Source: Shewanella avicenniae
GTDB taxonomy: Bacteria > Pseudomonadota > Gammaproteobacteria > Enterobacterales > Shewanellaceae
Assembly: GCF_017354945.1 (NCBI RefSeq)
Contig: NZ_CP071503.1
Coordinates: 3,720,001 to 3,784,000, forward strand
DNA: 64,000 nt
Direction: 5' to 3'
A program made the translations under genes and the position numbers. Shown in pieces: positions 18,812-27,561 of the stretch. The number at the start of each line of letters is the position of its first letter. Position 1 is the first letter of the stretch. Below the pieces are notes generated by a model, which saw only the letters and a list, made by a program, of their open reading frames with translations, was not told where the DNA came from and searched no databases.

Positions 18812-19486
18812 ATGAGAAAAGTGTTGGCCTTGCTGCTGTTGGTGGTAGGGTTACCTTTTAGCACTGTCGCTGCGACCTCTCTGAGTATCAGTGGTTACAA
18901 CGACTACCTGTTTAACGGCATCAGCCTGACTCAAAAGAATCCTGCGCTGCAAGGGGCTCTGGATTGGAGTCATGATTCGGGGGTTTATAGCGGATTATGG
19001 CTAGGCAATGTTGACCTGTATGATGCGGACGCCGAAGTGGATGTGTATGCGGGTTATAGTCGGCCACTCAGCAGCAACTGGGCGCTAGATGTTGGTGTAG
19101 CCAAGTACACCTATTGGGGTGACCCGAGCAGTGATGGGATGAATTACGCTGAAACTCACGCCGCTATCAGCTATCGCGATACCACCTTAACCACTTGGTA
19201 TGCATGGGATTATTTTGGCACTGGCGCAGGTCACTTTATTGTTAAATTGGCACAAAACGTACCTATCACTGACAACGCATCGCTTTATCTTGCGGTTGAT
19301 CGATCGCAAACCCTAAACAATGAAAAATGGGCGTGGGAAGATAAAAACTACTACATCCATTGGGAAGTCACCGGCAATTACGCCCTGCAAGGTTTTAACC
19401 TCTCGGCGGGCGTGCACAGCACAACCTTGTCGACTTTTGGTGATACTCGGCTACTGTTTGGCGTATCCAAAAGCTTTTCATTTTGA
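18812..19486 (+). CDS. TorF-family putative porin / outer-membrane protein
   Basis: A 224-residue protein. Signal peptide to about residue 20 (LLLLVVGLPFSTVAA), then repeated beta strands rich in aromatic residues (SGYNDYLFNGISLTQKNPAL, GLWLGNVDLYD, EVDVYAGYSRPL) and a terminal GVSKSFSF ending in Phe. This is the pattern of the TorF / TIGR02001 outer-membrane family, common in Shewanella. Role unknown, possibly a channel. RBS AAGGAG at 8 bases. A GTAACC-N17-CGTT pattern (18748-18774) lies upstream, a weak match to the sigma-like motif described in the findings. Confidence 0.8.
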   Translation: MRKVLALLLLVVGLPFSTVAATSLSISGYNDYLFNGISLTQKNPALQGALDWSHDSGVYSGLWLGNVDLYDADAEVDVYAGYSRPLSSNWALDVGVAKYTYWGDPSSDGMNYAETHAAISYRDTTLTTWYAWDYFGTGAGHFIVKLAQNVPITDNASLYLAVDRSQTLNNEKWAWEDKNYYIHWEVTGNYALQGFNLSAGVHSTTLSTFGDTRLLFGVSKSFSF

Positions 19487-19534
19487 CGCTGAAACAATCA
19501 GCCCGTACAGGATTTCATGACTAGGGTGACGTTA

Positions 19535-19723
19535 CTACTCGTCACCTTGCTTGTGTGAATATTCGCGGGATATTTTTCGCAATACCGTCATTTGCTCACC
19601 AAAGTTGGTACAGCCGCGGCACACGAACAGATGACATTTTAACGAGACCTTTTCGCCAAACCCCAATGGCCGTTCGAGCTGTTCAGATAACAGTTGGGTG
19701 GCTTTTTTGCAGGTGATGATCAT
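19535..19723 (-). CDS. Small zinc-finger protein, probable anti-sigma factor
   Basis: A 62-residue protein. MIITCKKATQLLSEQLERPL and CHLFVCRGCTNFG form the H/C-x3-C-x2-C pattern of zinc-binding anti-sigma factors (zf-HC2; here C5, H43-type and C47/C50 region). It starts 2 bases after the ECF sigma stop codon, with AGGAGG overlapping that stop. It has no transmembrane segment, so it would be a soluble, redox- or metal-sensing antagonist of the neighbouring sigma factor. The earlier frame opening at 19759 lies inside the sigma gene and is not needed. Confidence 0.75.
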   Translation of the reverse strand: MIITCKKATQLLSEQLERPLGFGEKVSLKCHLFVCRGCTNFGEQMTVLRKISREYSHKQGDE

Positions 19724-19725
19724 AC

Positions 19726-20289
19726 TTACGCCTCCTGAAACCAGTGGTGAGTTAAGCATTCACGTAGCCGAATACGCGCACGATAGAGCATCACATATAG
19801 ATTGCTTTGGCTGACATTGTGCAGCTGACAAATCTCATCCGCCTCAAGCTCAACAAACTCACGCAACATAAATAACCGCGCTTGCGCCTCGGGCAGGTGG
19901 GTAAGGCATGTTTCAAATACTTGCCAAAAATCATCAGACAGCGCTTCGGTCGATGGGCAATGCCACGCTTGTGGCTGTTCGCCATCTTGCCAATGCTCGC
20001 GCCGATCAAACATCAGTTGCTCCATCTGAGTCGGTTCATCCAGTTCGCTCACATCTAACTGGCGTTTACGCGCTCGCAGCACATCCACAATCTTGTGTTT
20101 GAGAATGCCAAATACCCATGTTTTCACAGCAGCACGCTGCTGAAAACGATCGATATTTTTGAGTGCGCCGATCAGCGCCTCCTGCACAGCATCTTCGGCC
20201 AGATGCTCATCGCGTAGCTGCAACATGGCAAACTTGAGCATCTGCTGACGCAATTGGGCTATTTCACCTTCATCCAATGCTTGGGTCAC
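19726..20289 (-). CDS. ECF-type RNA polymerase sigma factor
   Basis: A 187-residue sigma factor. Region 2 (LRDEHLAEDAVQEALIGALK, VKTWVFGILKHKIVDVLRAR) and region 4 (LPEAQARLFMLREFVELEAD, HNVSQSNLYVMLYRARIRLR) are clear. It resembles the RpoE2-like / TIGR02943 group. It is followed immediately by a small zinc-finger protein, the usual sigma/anti-sigma pair. A GTAAGA-N16-CGAC element 48 bases upstream suggests autoregulation, and the same pattern occurs before the hvfA-like gene in this window. Confidence 0.9.
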   Translation of the reverse strand: MTQALDEGEIAQLRQQMLKFAMLQLRDEHLAEDAVQEALIGALKNIDRFQQRAAVKTWVFGILKHKIVDVLRARKRQLDVSELDEPTQMEQLMFDRREHWQDGEQPQAWHCPSTEALSDDFWQVFETCLTHLPEAQARLFMLREFVELEADEICQLHNVSQSNLYVMLYRARIRLRECLTHHWFQEA

Positions 20290-20336
20290 GTGTTGAGTCT
20301 CTTTGGTGGCTAACTGTCATGCGTCTTCTGCCTTTA

Positions 20337-20362
20337 GTCGCTTGGCATGCTTAATCTCTTAC
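20337..20362 (-). promoter_or_regulatory. Candidate ECF promoter of the sigma gene
   Basis: On the minus strand GTAAGA (20362-20357), 16 bases, CGAC (20340-20337). The sites upstream of the EGKCG precursor gene (47058-47083) and the secreted protein gene (50644-50669) have the same layout and spacing. It resembles the GTAACC-N16-CGAA promoter I recall for Caulobacter SigF. Confidence 0.5.
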
Positions 20363-20394
20363 ACGGCGACTGCAAAAATTTCTCGCCGATGTGT

Positions 20395-20937
20395 TTAAAA
20401 TCGATAAGCGAACTGATTGGCATCGCTGCTATCTGGCATACATTTACTGGCGATATCAGCGCGCAAAGCTTTGGCCAAGGTGCCGGCATTTAGCAACGTC
20501 AGCCAATGATCATATTCGGCGATATGTGCTCCATCATCCTCTTTAATGATGTTGGCGTAAGCACGCAGCATACTGCTCACCCCAGCCATTTGGGTTTTAA
20601 ACACATCTTGTTTGCTGTCCGGGTGTTGCAGCTGAAACGCGGCATTGCCGAAAAATGACTGTACCAGCAGCTCTTTGCCGTAGGGTAGCTCCTGCCGACT
20701 AGGAAGTGGGCCAAGAATATCGCAAACGCTGATCAGCACGGCATCGCTATCCCGTGTCCATTCAAACAGTTGCTGGCGTAGCTCATGGGCTTCTGCGGCC
20801 AGTGGCCGTTGTTCGAGCTGTTGGGTTATGGCAATAACATCGTCAGCATCGAGCAGCAACGGCTCAGCTTTTACCGGCAGCACGAGTGACCACACCATCG
20901 CCATGACGGCCACACTAAGTTGCAGCAATTTGTTCAA
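20395..20937 (-). CDS. Secreted protein of unknown function
   Basis: A 180-residue protein with a signal peptide (LLQLSVAVMAMVWSLVLPVKA, cleavage before EP). The mature part is helical and polar, with two cysteines (SVCDILGPLPSR and SKCMPDSS). No family recognised. I chose the TTG at 20937 because AAGGAGG sits five bases before it; the ATG at 20955 would lie upstream of that ribosome site. The ECF sigma gene follows on the same strand, 105 bases away, but has its own candidate promoter. Confidence 0.65.
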   Translation of the reverse strand: MNKLLQLSVAVMAMVWSLVLPVKAEPLLLDADDVIAITQQLEQRPLAAEAHELRQQLFEWTRDSDAVLISVCDILGPLPSRQELPYGKELLVQSFFGNAAFQLQHPDSKQDVFKTQMAGVSSMLRAYANIIKEDDGAHIAEYDHWLTLLNAGTLAKALRADIASKCMPDSSDANQFAYRF

Positions 20938-21176
20938 AATTCCCTCCTTAAACATTCAGTTGGCCAAGCTATCGGCTCACCCCATGCGTATAGCCTACAG
21001 CACAATCACCCGTGCGTTCGCAGCGACAGTAGAGTTAGGCGAGTCTAGCGGCCAGAGCCTTTATTAACTCCCCAATAATAACGTTTTCGCTCGGCGTTGC
21101 GCCGCAAGTTAACGGAATTTAATGGGGTAAGACCGTTAATCGGCTGCGCTGGCTAACAAAAATTCAAAACACATAT

Positions 21177-21204
21177 TTGATAATAATTCTCATTAACTTA
21201 TATT
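21177..21204 (+). promoter_or_regulatory. Fur box overlapping a promoter
   Basis: TGATAATAATTCTCA (21178-21192) matches the 7-1-7 Fur consensus TGATAATnATTATCA at all but one base. It overlaps a -35-like TTGATA (21177-21182), with TATATT (21199-21204) 16 bases later. The start codon is at 21239. Repression by Fur-Fe2+ is predicted. Confidence 0.75.
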
Positions 21205-21238
21205 GATATTAAACGTTGCCGCGACGAGGAGCCTTATC

Positions 21239-21505
21239 ATGTCACGCAATATTAAGTTATCGATCAGTGAAACTAAGCTTGCCCAATTGATGTTAGCAGG
21301 TGAGCTGTGCGCCGCCGATATTCAATGCTTGGACCGTGAGTCAAAAGAGGCCGTTTGGCGTTTATGTTTATGGTGTTGTAGCAAGCGCAGTGGCTGTCAA
21401 GATTGCCAACAACCGTGCCAGCAGTCGTGTTCACCACAGCAAACGCAGCAGCAAGATCAAAAAACGGCACCGTTTAGCGACATCACGCTGCAACTACATC
21501 GATGA
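21239..21505 (+). CDS. Small cysteine-rich protein, probably iron-regulated
   Basis: An 88-residue protein. The N-terminal half is helical (MSRNIKLSISETKLAQLMLA, GELCAADIQCLDRES). The middle is cysteine-dense (LCLWCCSKRSGCQDCQQPCQ, QSC; nine Cys in all), followed by a Gln-rich tail. The ATG has GAGGAG eight bases before it. The near-perfect Fur box upstream points to a role in iron starvation, perhaps metal handling or regulation. No family recognised. No signal peptide, so cytoplasmic. Confidence 0.72.
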   Translation: MSRNIKLSISETKLAQLMLAGELCAADIQCLDRESKEAVWRLCLWCCSKRSGCQDCQQPCQQSCSPQQTQQQDQKTAPFSDITLQLHR

Positions 21506-21601
21506 ACTTACCGATTCATCCGGCCTAGCGGTGTTTTCTTGCATCGGGCTGCGGTATAGTTTGCCCATCGATTTCTCAGCCCATATATAGCCCGCTCTGT
21601 T

Positions 21602-22576
21602 ATGGACAAACACCTGAAGAAACTGCAACAGCTCGAGCACGAGAATGCTCGCTTAAAGCTTGAAAACGCTCGGCTGAGCGAAAAGCTTAATGCAGCCTTG
21701 GACGGCACTGGCTTATGTTTATGGGAACATCATTTGCCCACTGGGCAGCTCACCATTTTCAATATGGAATGGGGCCAAATGCTTGGCTTTCATCCACAAG
21801 AACTCGCCGCCCATTTTGATACGTGGAAGCGCCACCTGCACCCTGACGATTACGATCTAGCTGTGGGCGCTTTTGAAGATTTGGTCAACGGCAAAGCCAG
21901 CTCCTATCAAGCAGTGCATCGCATGCTGCATAAAAATGGCAGTCACAGTTGGGTAGCCGATCGCGGCCGTGTGGTGGAGTTCAGCGAGGACGGCACACCA
22001 CTGCGGGTGATGGGCACCCATGTCGATATCACCCAAGAAAAGCGCTATGAATTAGCATTAGCCAAATTAGCCAGCACAGATCCACTCACAGGCTTACTTA
22101 ACCGCGCCAAACTTGAGCAGGAATTCAGCGCTTTTAATCAGGCAGAAATACAGCAGCAAGCGGTGTTGGTGTTTATCGATTTAGATAACTTTAAGCAGGT
22201 CAATGATCAGTTTGGTCATCACGCTGGCGACAAAGTATTGATTCAAGTGGCTGAATGGCTGAACGTGTTAGCCCCTGCAAACGCTTTGGTGGCGCGCATG
22301 GGCGGCGATGAATTTGTGCTGCTTTGCAGCTACTGTAATATCAGCACGATCAAGCAATTAACCACTCAGCTCTTGGCGTGCAGCACCCAGCCGATAAAGC
22401 TAGAAAATGGCTTAGCAGAGATTGGGTTTAGTATTGGCGTGTGCGAATTTACTACGCCGCACGCCGACTTTAACGCGCTCTACCAACGCGCCGATCACGC
22501 CATGTACCAAGTTAAGAAAAATGGCAAAAATGGCGTGGTCTATCTGCAAGCAGATTCAACATCCAACGGCATCTAA
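21602..22576 (+). CDS. PAS-GGDEF diguanylate cyclase
   Basis: A 324-residue protein. N-terminal coiled coil (about 1-33, leucine/glutamate-rich), a PAS_3 domain (about 30-148: CLWEHHLPTGQLTIFNMEWG, HPDDYDLAV, GTHVDITQEKRYE), then GGDEF (STDPLTGLLNRAKLEQEF, VFIDLDNFKQVNDQFGHHAG, RMGGDEFVLLC). The catalytic GGDEF is intact and no RxxD inhibitory site precedes it. It would make c-di-GMP in response to a PAS signal. No membrane segment. It is convergent with guaD, 10 bases apart. Confidence 0.92.
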   Translation: MDKHLKKLQQLEHENARLKLENARLSEKLNAALDGTGLCLWEHHLPTGQLTIFNMEWGQMLGFHPQELAAHFDTWKRHLHPDDYDLAVGAFEDLVNGKASSYQAVHRMLHKNGSHSWVADRGRVVEFSEDGTPLRVMGTHVDITQEKRYELALAKLASTDPLTGLLNRAKLEQEFSAFNQAEIQQQAVLVFIDLDNFKQVNDQFGHHAGDKVLIQVAEWLNVLAPANALVARMGGDEFVLLCSYCNISTIKQLTTQLLACSTQPIKLENGLAEIGFSIGVCEFTTPHADFNALYQRADHAMYQVKKNGKNGVVYLQADSTSNGI

Positions 22577-22586
22577 ACCGCGCTTT

Positions 22587-23933
22587 TTAGCTGGCGCTGT
22601 ACACGCACCGCCCAGCCACATAGGTTGCGGCAATATTCCGATCATCCCCCAGCATCATCAACGCAAACAAGCGATCTTCTAGGCCATTACTGTTATGCAT
22701 TCTCAGCCGTTGCACTTCGGTTGCCGCCCAGTCTAAGACTACCAAATCCGCTTCGCTGCCGACCGCTAATGTGCCAATTTTATCGCTCAAACTTAACGCT
22801 TGAGCGCCGCCCAAGGTAGCGAGATAGAAACCATCCAAGGCGGAGAGTTTTTGCCCGCGCAGCTGCATCACTTTGTAGGCATCGCTCAAGGTTTGCAGCG
22901 GCGAAAAACTGGTACCTGCACCAACATCGGTGCCAAGCCCAACACGCACCTTGGCCGCGGTTGCGCGTTCTAAGGCAAATAAGCCGCTGCCTAAAAACAT
23001 ATTGGAGCTGGGGCAAAACGCGATTACCGAGTCGGTCTCACTAAACGCTTGCCACTCTTCATCGGTCAGGTGAATTGCGTGGGAAAAAATCGATTTTGCT
23101 CCGGTCAAGCCATAGTGCTGATAGATATCAAAGTAACCACGACATTCAGGGAACAGCGACTTCGCCCACTCGATTTCATTTTTGTTTTCAGAAACATGGG
23201 TTTGCACATATGTGTCGGGATATTCCGCCTTCAACCGCCCGGCCATGTTAAGTTGCTCAGGTGTGGACGTCGGCGCAAACCTTGGGGTGATAGCGTATTG
23301 CAAGCGGTCACGATTGTGCCACTTTTCAATTAAAGCCTTGCTTTCGGCGTAACCAGACTCAGGGGTATCGAGCAGATATTCCGGCGCATTGCGATCCATC
23401 ATCACCTTACCGGCGATCAGACGCATATTTCTCGCGGCGGCTTGCTCAAAAATCGCATCCACCGATTGCGGATGCACAGTGCCAAACACCAGCGCTGAGG
23501 TCGTGCCGTTTTTCAGCAGTTCGTTAATCACAAACTGAGCAATCTTGCTGGCGTAATCTTTATCCGCAAATTGTTGCTCAGTGGGAAAGGTGTAGGTATC
23601 AAGCCACTCCAGCAACTGCTCGCCATAAGCGGCAATCATCTCTGTTTGTGCGTAGTGGATGTGAGTATCTACAAACCCCGGCATGATCAGTTGCCCAGAA
23701 CGGTCTTCAAGCTCTGGGTAACGCTCAGCATCTTCGGCATGATAATCACGCAATTCCGCAATCAGCCCATCGTGAATCACGAGCAAGCCATCAGCAAAAA
23801 ATTGATAACTGTGTTGCGGGTTAGCCACTTCGGCAGGGTTGGCAATAAAGTGCAGAAAACTGGCGCGAATGGCGCGTTTTTCAACAAAAGGGCGAGCGCT
23901 GGCGACAGCTGGCTCTATCGAAGGGATCGACAT
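22587..23933 (-). CDS. guaD: Guanine deaminase
   Basis: A 448-residue amidohydrolase that converts guanine to xanthine. Zinc motif PGFVDTHIHYAQTEMIAAYG; the signature EWLDTYTFPTEQQF; TPRFAPTSTPEQL; HVSENKNEIEW; SHAIHL; GLGTDVGAGTSFS with the catalytic Asp. Length matches bacterial GuaD. The ATG at 23933 is preceded by GGAGTCTTGTT, a weak site. The molybdenum hydroxylase at 41-45 kb is a different, cytochrome-linked type, so a purine pathway link is not shown. Confidence 0.94.
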   Translation of the reverse strand: MSIPSIEPAVASARPFVEKRAIRASFLHFIANPAEVANPQHSYQFFADGLLVIHDGLIAELRDYHAEDAERYPELEDRSGQLIMPGFVDTHIHYAQTEMIAAYGEQLLEWLDTYTFPTEQQFADKDYASKIAQFVINELLKNGTTSALVFGTVHPQSVDAIFEQAAARNMRLIAGKVMMDRNAPEYLLDTPESGYAESKALIEKWHNRDRLQYAITPRFAPTSTPEQLNMAGRLKAEYPDTYVQTHVSENKNEIEWAKSLFPECRGYFDIYQHYGLTGAKSIFSHAIHLTDEEWQAFSETDSVIAFCPSSNMFLGSGLFALERATAAKVRVGLGTDVGAGTSFSPLQTLSDAYKVMQLRGQKLSALDGFYLATLGGAQALSLSDKIGTLAVGSEADLVVLDWAATEVQRLRMHNSNGLEDRLFALMMLGDDRNIAATYVAGRCVYSAS

Positions 23934-24374
23934 AACAAGACTCCATTGAATACCTAAATATCAATGGTTTTTGACTGTGACTAGCGCGAGTAGCCAAAGC
24001 CCTTGTTAATCGATTTTGTATAACAACCGAAAACCATAAAAAGCGTCAGTATCATAGCGATAAATATGCCAATAGTTAACTTGTTATTTTTGTGGGTATT
24101 TTGTGCGGATGGGCAACCAATCACTGCGTTAGCTTGGTGCAGATGGCTGATGACAGCCCCAAAAGAGTGCTTAGATGTACAAGATAACGGGCACCTTTGA
24201 GTTCACACGGATGTGTTAACACCCTCAATGAAAACACTATCGTCCTGAAGACGCCTATTTTGCATTGCAATTTTTAGCGCTTTTACGCTGACATCAACTT
24301 TGTCTATACAACTTTTCATTTTGTGTTGCTAGAATAGCGTTAGTTTTTTGACACTAGATAGATAATTGACGGAT
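23934..24374. other. Intergenic region guaD / pilin operon
   Basis: 441 bases between divergent genes. No ORF or known RNA is recognised. An extended -10-like TGCTAGAAT lies at 24328-24336, about 40 bases before the pilin start, and is the best promoter candidate for the pilin genes; no good -35 accompanies it. No purine riboswitch core was seen on the guaD side. Confidence 0.35.
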
Positions 24375-24770
24375 ATGGAAATCTGTAAAATCAGAACCAG
24401 CACGGGATTTACCCTAATTGAATTGATGATAGCGGTTGCAATAGTCGGTATTCTGGCCAGCATCGCGCTACCGTCATATCAGGAACATATACGTAACACC
24501 CGTAGGACTGATGCCCGTGAGGCATTAATCAATAGCGCTCAGATAATGGAGCGACAATACACATCAACGAATGCCTATACTGGCGGCTCTATCGTTAAAG
24601 ATGATTCAGTTTCTTCGCCTGGTGGTTTTTACAGTATCACGGCCACTGAACTTACAGCAGATACCTATACATTAGTCGCGACGGCTATTGCCCCCCAAGA
24701 CAAAGATGTTGCCTGTAAAACCATGACCATTACCCAAACAGGAACAAAGACACCCACCGCCTGCTGGTAG
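24375..24770 (+). CDS. PilE-like minor type IV pilin
   Basis: A 131-residue type IV prepilin. Short leader then the processing site [16 protein letters not shown] with Glu at +5; the hydrophobic helix continues to [16 protein letters not shown]-terminal Cys pair (VACKTMT...TACW) can form the D-loop. In the PilE-like family that is usually linked to fimT-pilVWX. The ATG at 24375 gives an 11- to 12-residue leader; the TTG at 24366 is an alternative. First gene of a five-gene minor pilin cluster. Confidence 0.87.
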   Translation: MEICKIRTSTGFTLIELMIAVAIVGILASIALPSYQEHIRNTRRTDAREALINSAQIMERQYTSTNAYTGGSIVKDDSVSSPGGFYSITATELTADTYTLVATAIAPQDKDVACKTMTITQTGTKTPTACW

Positions 24771-24795
24771 TCATACATTCAAAGCGAGCACATGG

Positions 24796-25242
24796 ATGCG
24801 CACCAAGAAAATCCAAGCTTTTACCATAACCGAACTTATGATGGTCGTGGCCATATTGGCGATCATTGCCAGTATTGCTGCGCCGTCGTTTGTGTCGATG
24901 ATACGCGAAAATACCGCACGGACGCAGGCTAATGAGTTGTTAGCATTGACAAATTATGCTCGTTCCGAAGCCATTAAACGTCAATCCAATATCCAAGTCA
25001 CGATCACATCGTTAGGAACTGCTGGCTGGAAGGCTCAGGTTCTTTCCAACAACGAACTACTCAAAGAAATGGATAAAACAAGCAGTGTGGTTAGCGTTAG
25101 TGCTGCCAATTTAGGTTTTGATATTCGAGGTCGACGGGTAGGTACCGATAACTGTGTCAGTGTCAGTTATAGCAGTTACATAAAACAGTTACAGGTTGGA
25201 CTTGGGGGTAACCTCAAAGTGATTAATGGCAGTTGCTCATAA
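24796..25242 (+). CDS. fimT: FimT/GspH-like minor pseudopilin
   Basis: A 148-residue prepilin. Leader MRTKKIQA then FTITELMMVVAILAIIASIA, with Glu at +5. The residue before the cleavage point is Ala, not the usual Gly. The rest follows FimT/FimU (NELLALTNYARSEAIKRQSN), and the C-terminal Cys pair (DNCVSV...GSCS) fits. It would prime pilus assembly with PilVWX. It is 25 bases after the PilE-like gene and its end overlaps the open frame of pilV. Confidence 0.85.
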   Translation: MRTKKIQAFTITELMMVVAILAIIASIAAPSFVSMIRENTARTQANELLALTNYARSEAIKRQSNIQVTITSLGTAGWKAQVLSNNELLKEMDKTSSVVSVSAANLGFDIRGRRVGTDNCVSVSYSSYIKQLQVGLGGNLKVINGSCS

Positions 25243-25280
25243 GCCTGCAGATGTGTAGGCATATGAGTATGGGAAATGGA

Positions 25281-25697
25281 ATGAACAAGCGTAAGCAAAA
25301 TGGATTTTCTCTTATAGAAATCATGGTGACCTCATTTATTGTCGCTTTCGGCTTAGTGGGCATGGCGGCGTTACAGCTCAAGTCGCTTCAAGCTGCGCAT
25401 TCGGCATACCAGAGATCGGTTGCCAGTGTAATTGCACTGGATGTTGTTGAGCGTCTTTGGGCCAATATGGCTATGGATACACCTCTCAGTGATGCAGAGT
25501 TGCGGGAACAGTCTCTTGCACATTGGCAACAAACGACCAATAACCGTCAGTCATTACCCGGTTTAGGGCTCACCCTTAACCATCCTCTAGGGACGAACAC
25601 CTATGTGATTACAGTGGATTGGAGCGAGTCCCGCTTCGGGGCAAATGATGTGCCGTCGCAGTTCGTCTACTCTGTCGATCTCTATCCCAATAGTTGA
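25281..25697 (+). CDS. pilV: PilV-like minor type IV pilin
   Basis: A 138-residue prepilin. MNKRKQNG|FSLIEIMVTSFIVAFGLVGM is a classic PilV leader and helix, followed by LQLKSLQAAHSAYQRSVASV, also typical. I chose the ATG at 25281 for a short basic leader; an ATG at 25263 would add six residues. It is part of the pilus-tip minor pilin complex. The stop is eight bases before the start of pilW. Confidence 0.86.
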   Translation: MNKRKQNGFSLIEIMVTSFIVAFGLVGMAALQLKSLQAAHSAYQRSVASVIALDVVERLWANMAMDTPLSDAELREQSLAHWQQTTNNRQSLPGLGLTLNHPLGTNTYVITVDWSESRFGANDVPSQFVYSVDLYPNS

Positions 25698-25705
25698 GGT
25701 CAGCA

Positions 25706-26242
25706 ATGCACAAATCTAGGTTGCTTTTTAAAGCTACTCAAACAGGTTTTACCCTCATTGAGTTGATGGTTAGCCTTACACTCGGGTTAGTCGTCATGCT
25801 GGGTGCATCCCAAATTTTCATCAGTGTAAACAGGGCATATACCGAAACCCAACGTTTTGCCCAACTGCAGGGGGATCTATCCCTTATCAGCGACATGCTG
25901 GCGTCTGATACGCGAGAGGCCTCAACCGTCAACATCGTCAATGATGAAAGTGGGAACAGTACACTGACACTGACCGTAGCGAGCGGAAATATCGTTTACA
26001 ACTTAGCCAACGGTAATTTAAATCGCACCCAAGCAGGCGTGACAGAATCGATGACCGAACAAGCAGCGAGTTTTACGAGTCAATGTGTTGCGCCGGATCT
26101 GAGCACGTCATGCACTAGCCCTATCATGCTAACGCTTGCTGTGGGACTTAATTCCAGCGATGGCACAGCTACGCGGGTTCACTTAGTCGAATTTAATGTT
26201 GCGATACGAAATAACGTGTTGGCGATAAAGTTTGCGAGTTAG
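25706..26242 (+). CDS. pilW: PilW-like minor type IV pilin
   Basis: A 178-residue prepilin. Leader [34 protein letters not shown], then QIFISVNRAYTETQRFAQLQ, the PilW N-terminal pattern. GAGG lies six bases before the ATG at 25706; the upstream TTG is not needed. It is shorter than the 250-350 residues usual for PilW in Pseudomonas, so the C-terminal domain is reduced. Confidence 0.83.
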   Translation: MHKSRLLFKATQTGFTLIELMVSLTLGLVVMLGASQIFISVNRAYTETQRFAQLQGDLSLISDMLASDTREASTVNIVNDESGNSTLTLTVASGNIVYNLANGNLNRTQAGVTESMTEQAASFTSQCVAPDLSTSCTSPIMLTLAVGLNSSDGTATRVHLVEFNVAIRNNVLAIKFAS

Positions 26243-26306
26243 CGGTAAGCTTGGGCATCGTTAATGAACGGGTTAACTCTTAAATAACTGCATAATTGGG
26301 AATGCT

Positions 26307-27467
26307 ATGCAAGGTAAACATAAGGGCGTTGTATTAGTTATTGGGCTGGTGTTTTTACTTATTATCACCCTTCTTGGCGTTGCGGGGGCGAGTCATTCAC
26401 TCTTCGGAGAGCGTATGGCCAGTAATAACAAACAGATTGCCGAAGCTTTTATGGCTGCTGAAACTGGGGTAGTTAATGCCGTCGCTTGGCTCGATAACCC
26501 GGCTAACGAAGCATCGTGGGGGCAGGAGAACGCGAGTAAAAATGCCATCAACGCCTTTTCATTAGCAACGGGCAGCGCTGCTCGCTGGCAGATAGACAGT
26601 TTGGCTTTTGCGGGCGATGAAGCCACTATCGTCAGTTGTGGCACAATTAATAGCTCAGGTGTACACCGTTGTATCTCCAGCACTTATATCAAAGGATCGG
26701 GGGGCGGCAATCTAGCAGCCATGAACATCATTGGTAAAATCAAGACCTTTGATACAGCTAACAGCAATCAATTCAAATTGATTGGCGGCGACGGCGGCCC
26801 CGCACTGGCGACGGATACGCTAGATAATGTGCAGCTGATTACCGATGACATTGAAAGAAAGGGGCGAATGGCAAACTATGTCGGTGGTATCAGAGAGGTC
26901 AAATTCGATGATCCCTTCGGCGATCCTGCCAAAATGGCAGAATTTATCGAAGGCATAAGACTTCAATGGAATTCTATGGCAAGTAGCAACCCGAATAAGG
27001 GCACTGCACCTACTGATATGGGCACCACAGCATCACCCAAAATCACCTACTACAAAGGCGATTTGGAACTAAAAGGTAAAGGATTTGTGGGCGCAGGGAT
27101 ACTTGTCATTGTTGGAAATTTAACGATATCTGGCAACAACTTAGATTATGATGGACTGATAGTTGTCACAGGGCAGTCGTTCAGCATAAGCGGTGGCGGC
27201 AGCAGAGATGTTACTGGTGCAATCGTGTTCGCAAACCCAATCATGACTGATAGTGTTTGGTCTTTTGGTGAAGCAGAAGCCACTTTCGAATTTGATGTCA
27301 GTGGTGGCGGTAACGCGACTTTTACCTATGACGAGCAAGTTCTTAATGCTGCTCGAAACCTGCTCAGTGACGATAATGTTGCCAAGGATCTCTGGCAGCT
27401 TGAGGGGTCAACAAGTAACGCTTCTAGTAAAAGTAAAGTAGCAAACTGGCGGGCTTATACCGATTAG
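26307..27467 (+). CDS. pilX: PilX-like pilus assembly protein
   Basis: A 386-residue protein. MQGKHKGVVLVIGLVFLLII, then TLLGVAGASHSLFGERMASN, match the PilX_N domain; it lacks the +5 Glu, as PilX often does. It is about twice the usual PilX length. The extra C-terminal half (about 250-340) is Gly/Ser-rich with short hydrophobic strands (GAGILVIVGNLTISGNNLDY, GLIVVTGQSFSISGGG), a beta-helix or bactofilin-like pattern. The cluster ends here; no PilY1 follows. Confidence 0.8.
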   Translation: MQGKHKGVVLVIGLVFLLIITLLGVAGASHSLFGERMASNNKQIAEAFMAAETGVVNAVAWLDNPANEASWGQENASKNAINAFSLATGSAARWQIDSLAFAGDEATIVSCGTINSSGVHRCISSTYIKGSGGGNLAAMNIIGKIKTFDTANSNQFKLIGGDGGPALATDTLDNVQLITDDIERKGRMANYVGGIREVKFDDPFGDPAKMAEFIEGIRLQWNSMASSNPNKGTAPTDMGTTASPKITYYKGDLELKGKGFVGAGILVIVGNLTISGNNLDYDGLIVVTGQSFSISGGGSRDVTGAIVFANPIMTDSVWSFGEAEATFEFDVSGGGNATFTYDEQVLNAARNLLSDDNVAKDLWQLEGSTSNASSKSKVANWRAYTD

Positions 27468-27561
27468 CAAACAGCCAGCTAATCCCAAAGTGCTCAATGA
27501 GTAAGTCACCTTGCACCCTTTCGCCTCTCAATGATTGCCAATTAACTCGATTGACAGGTTA

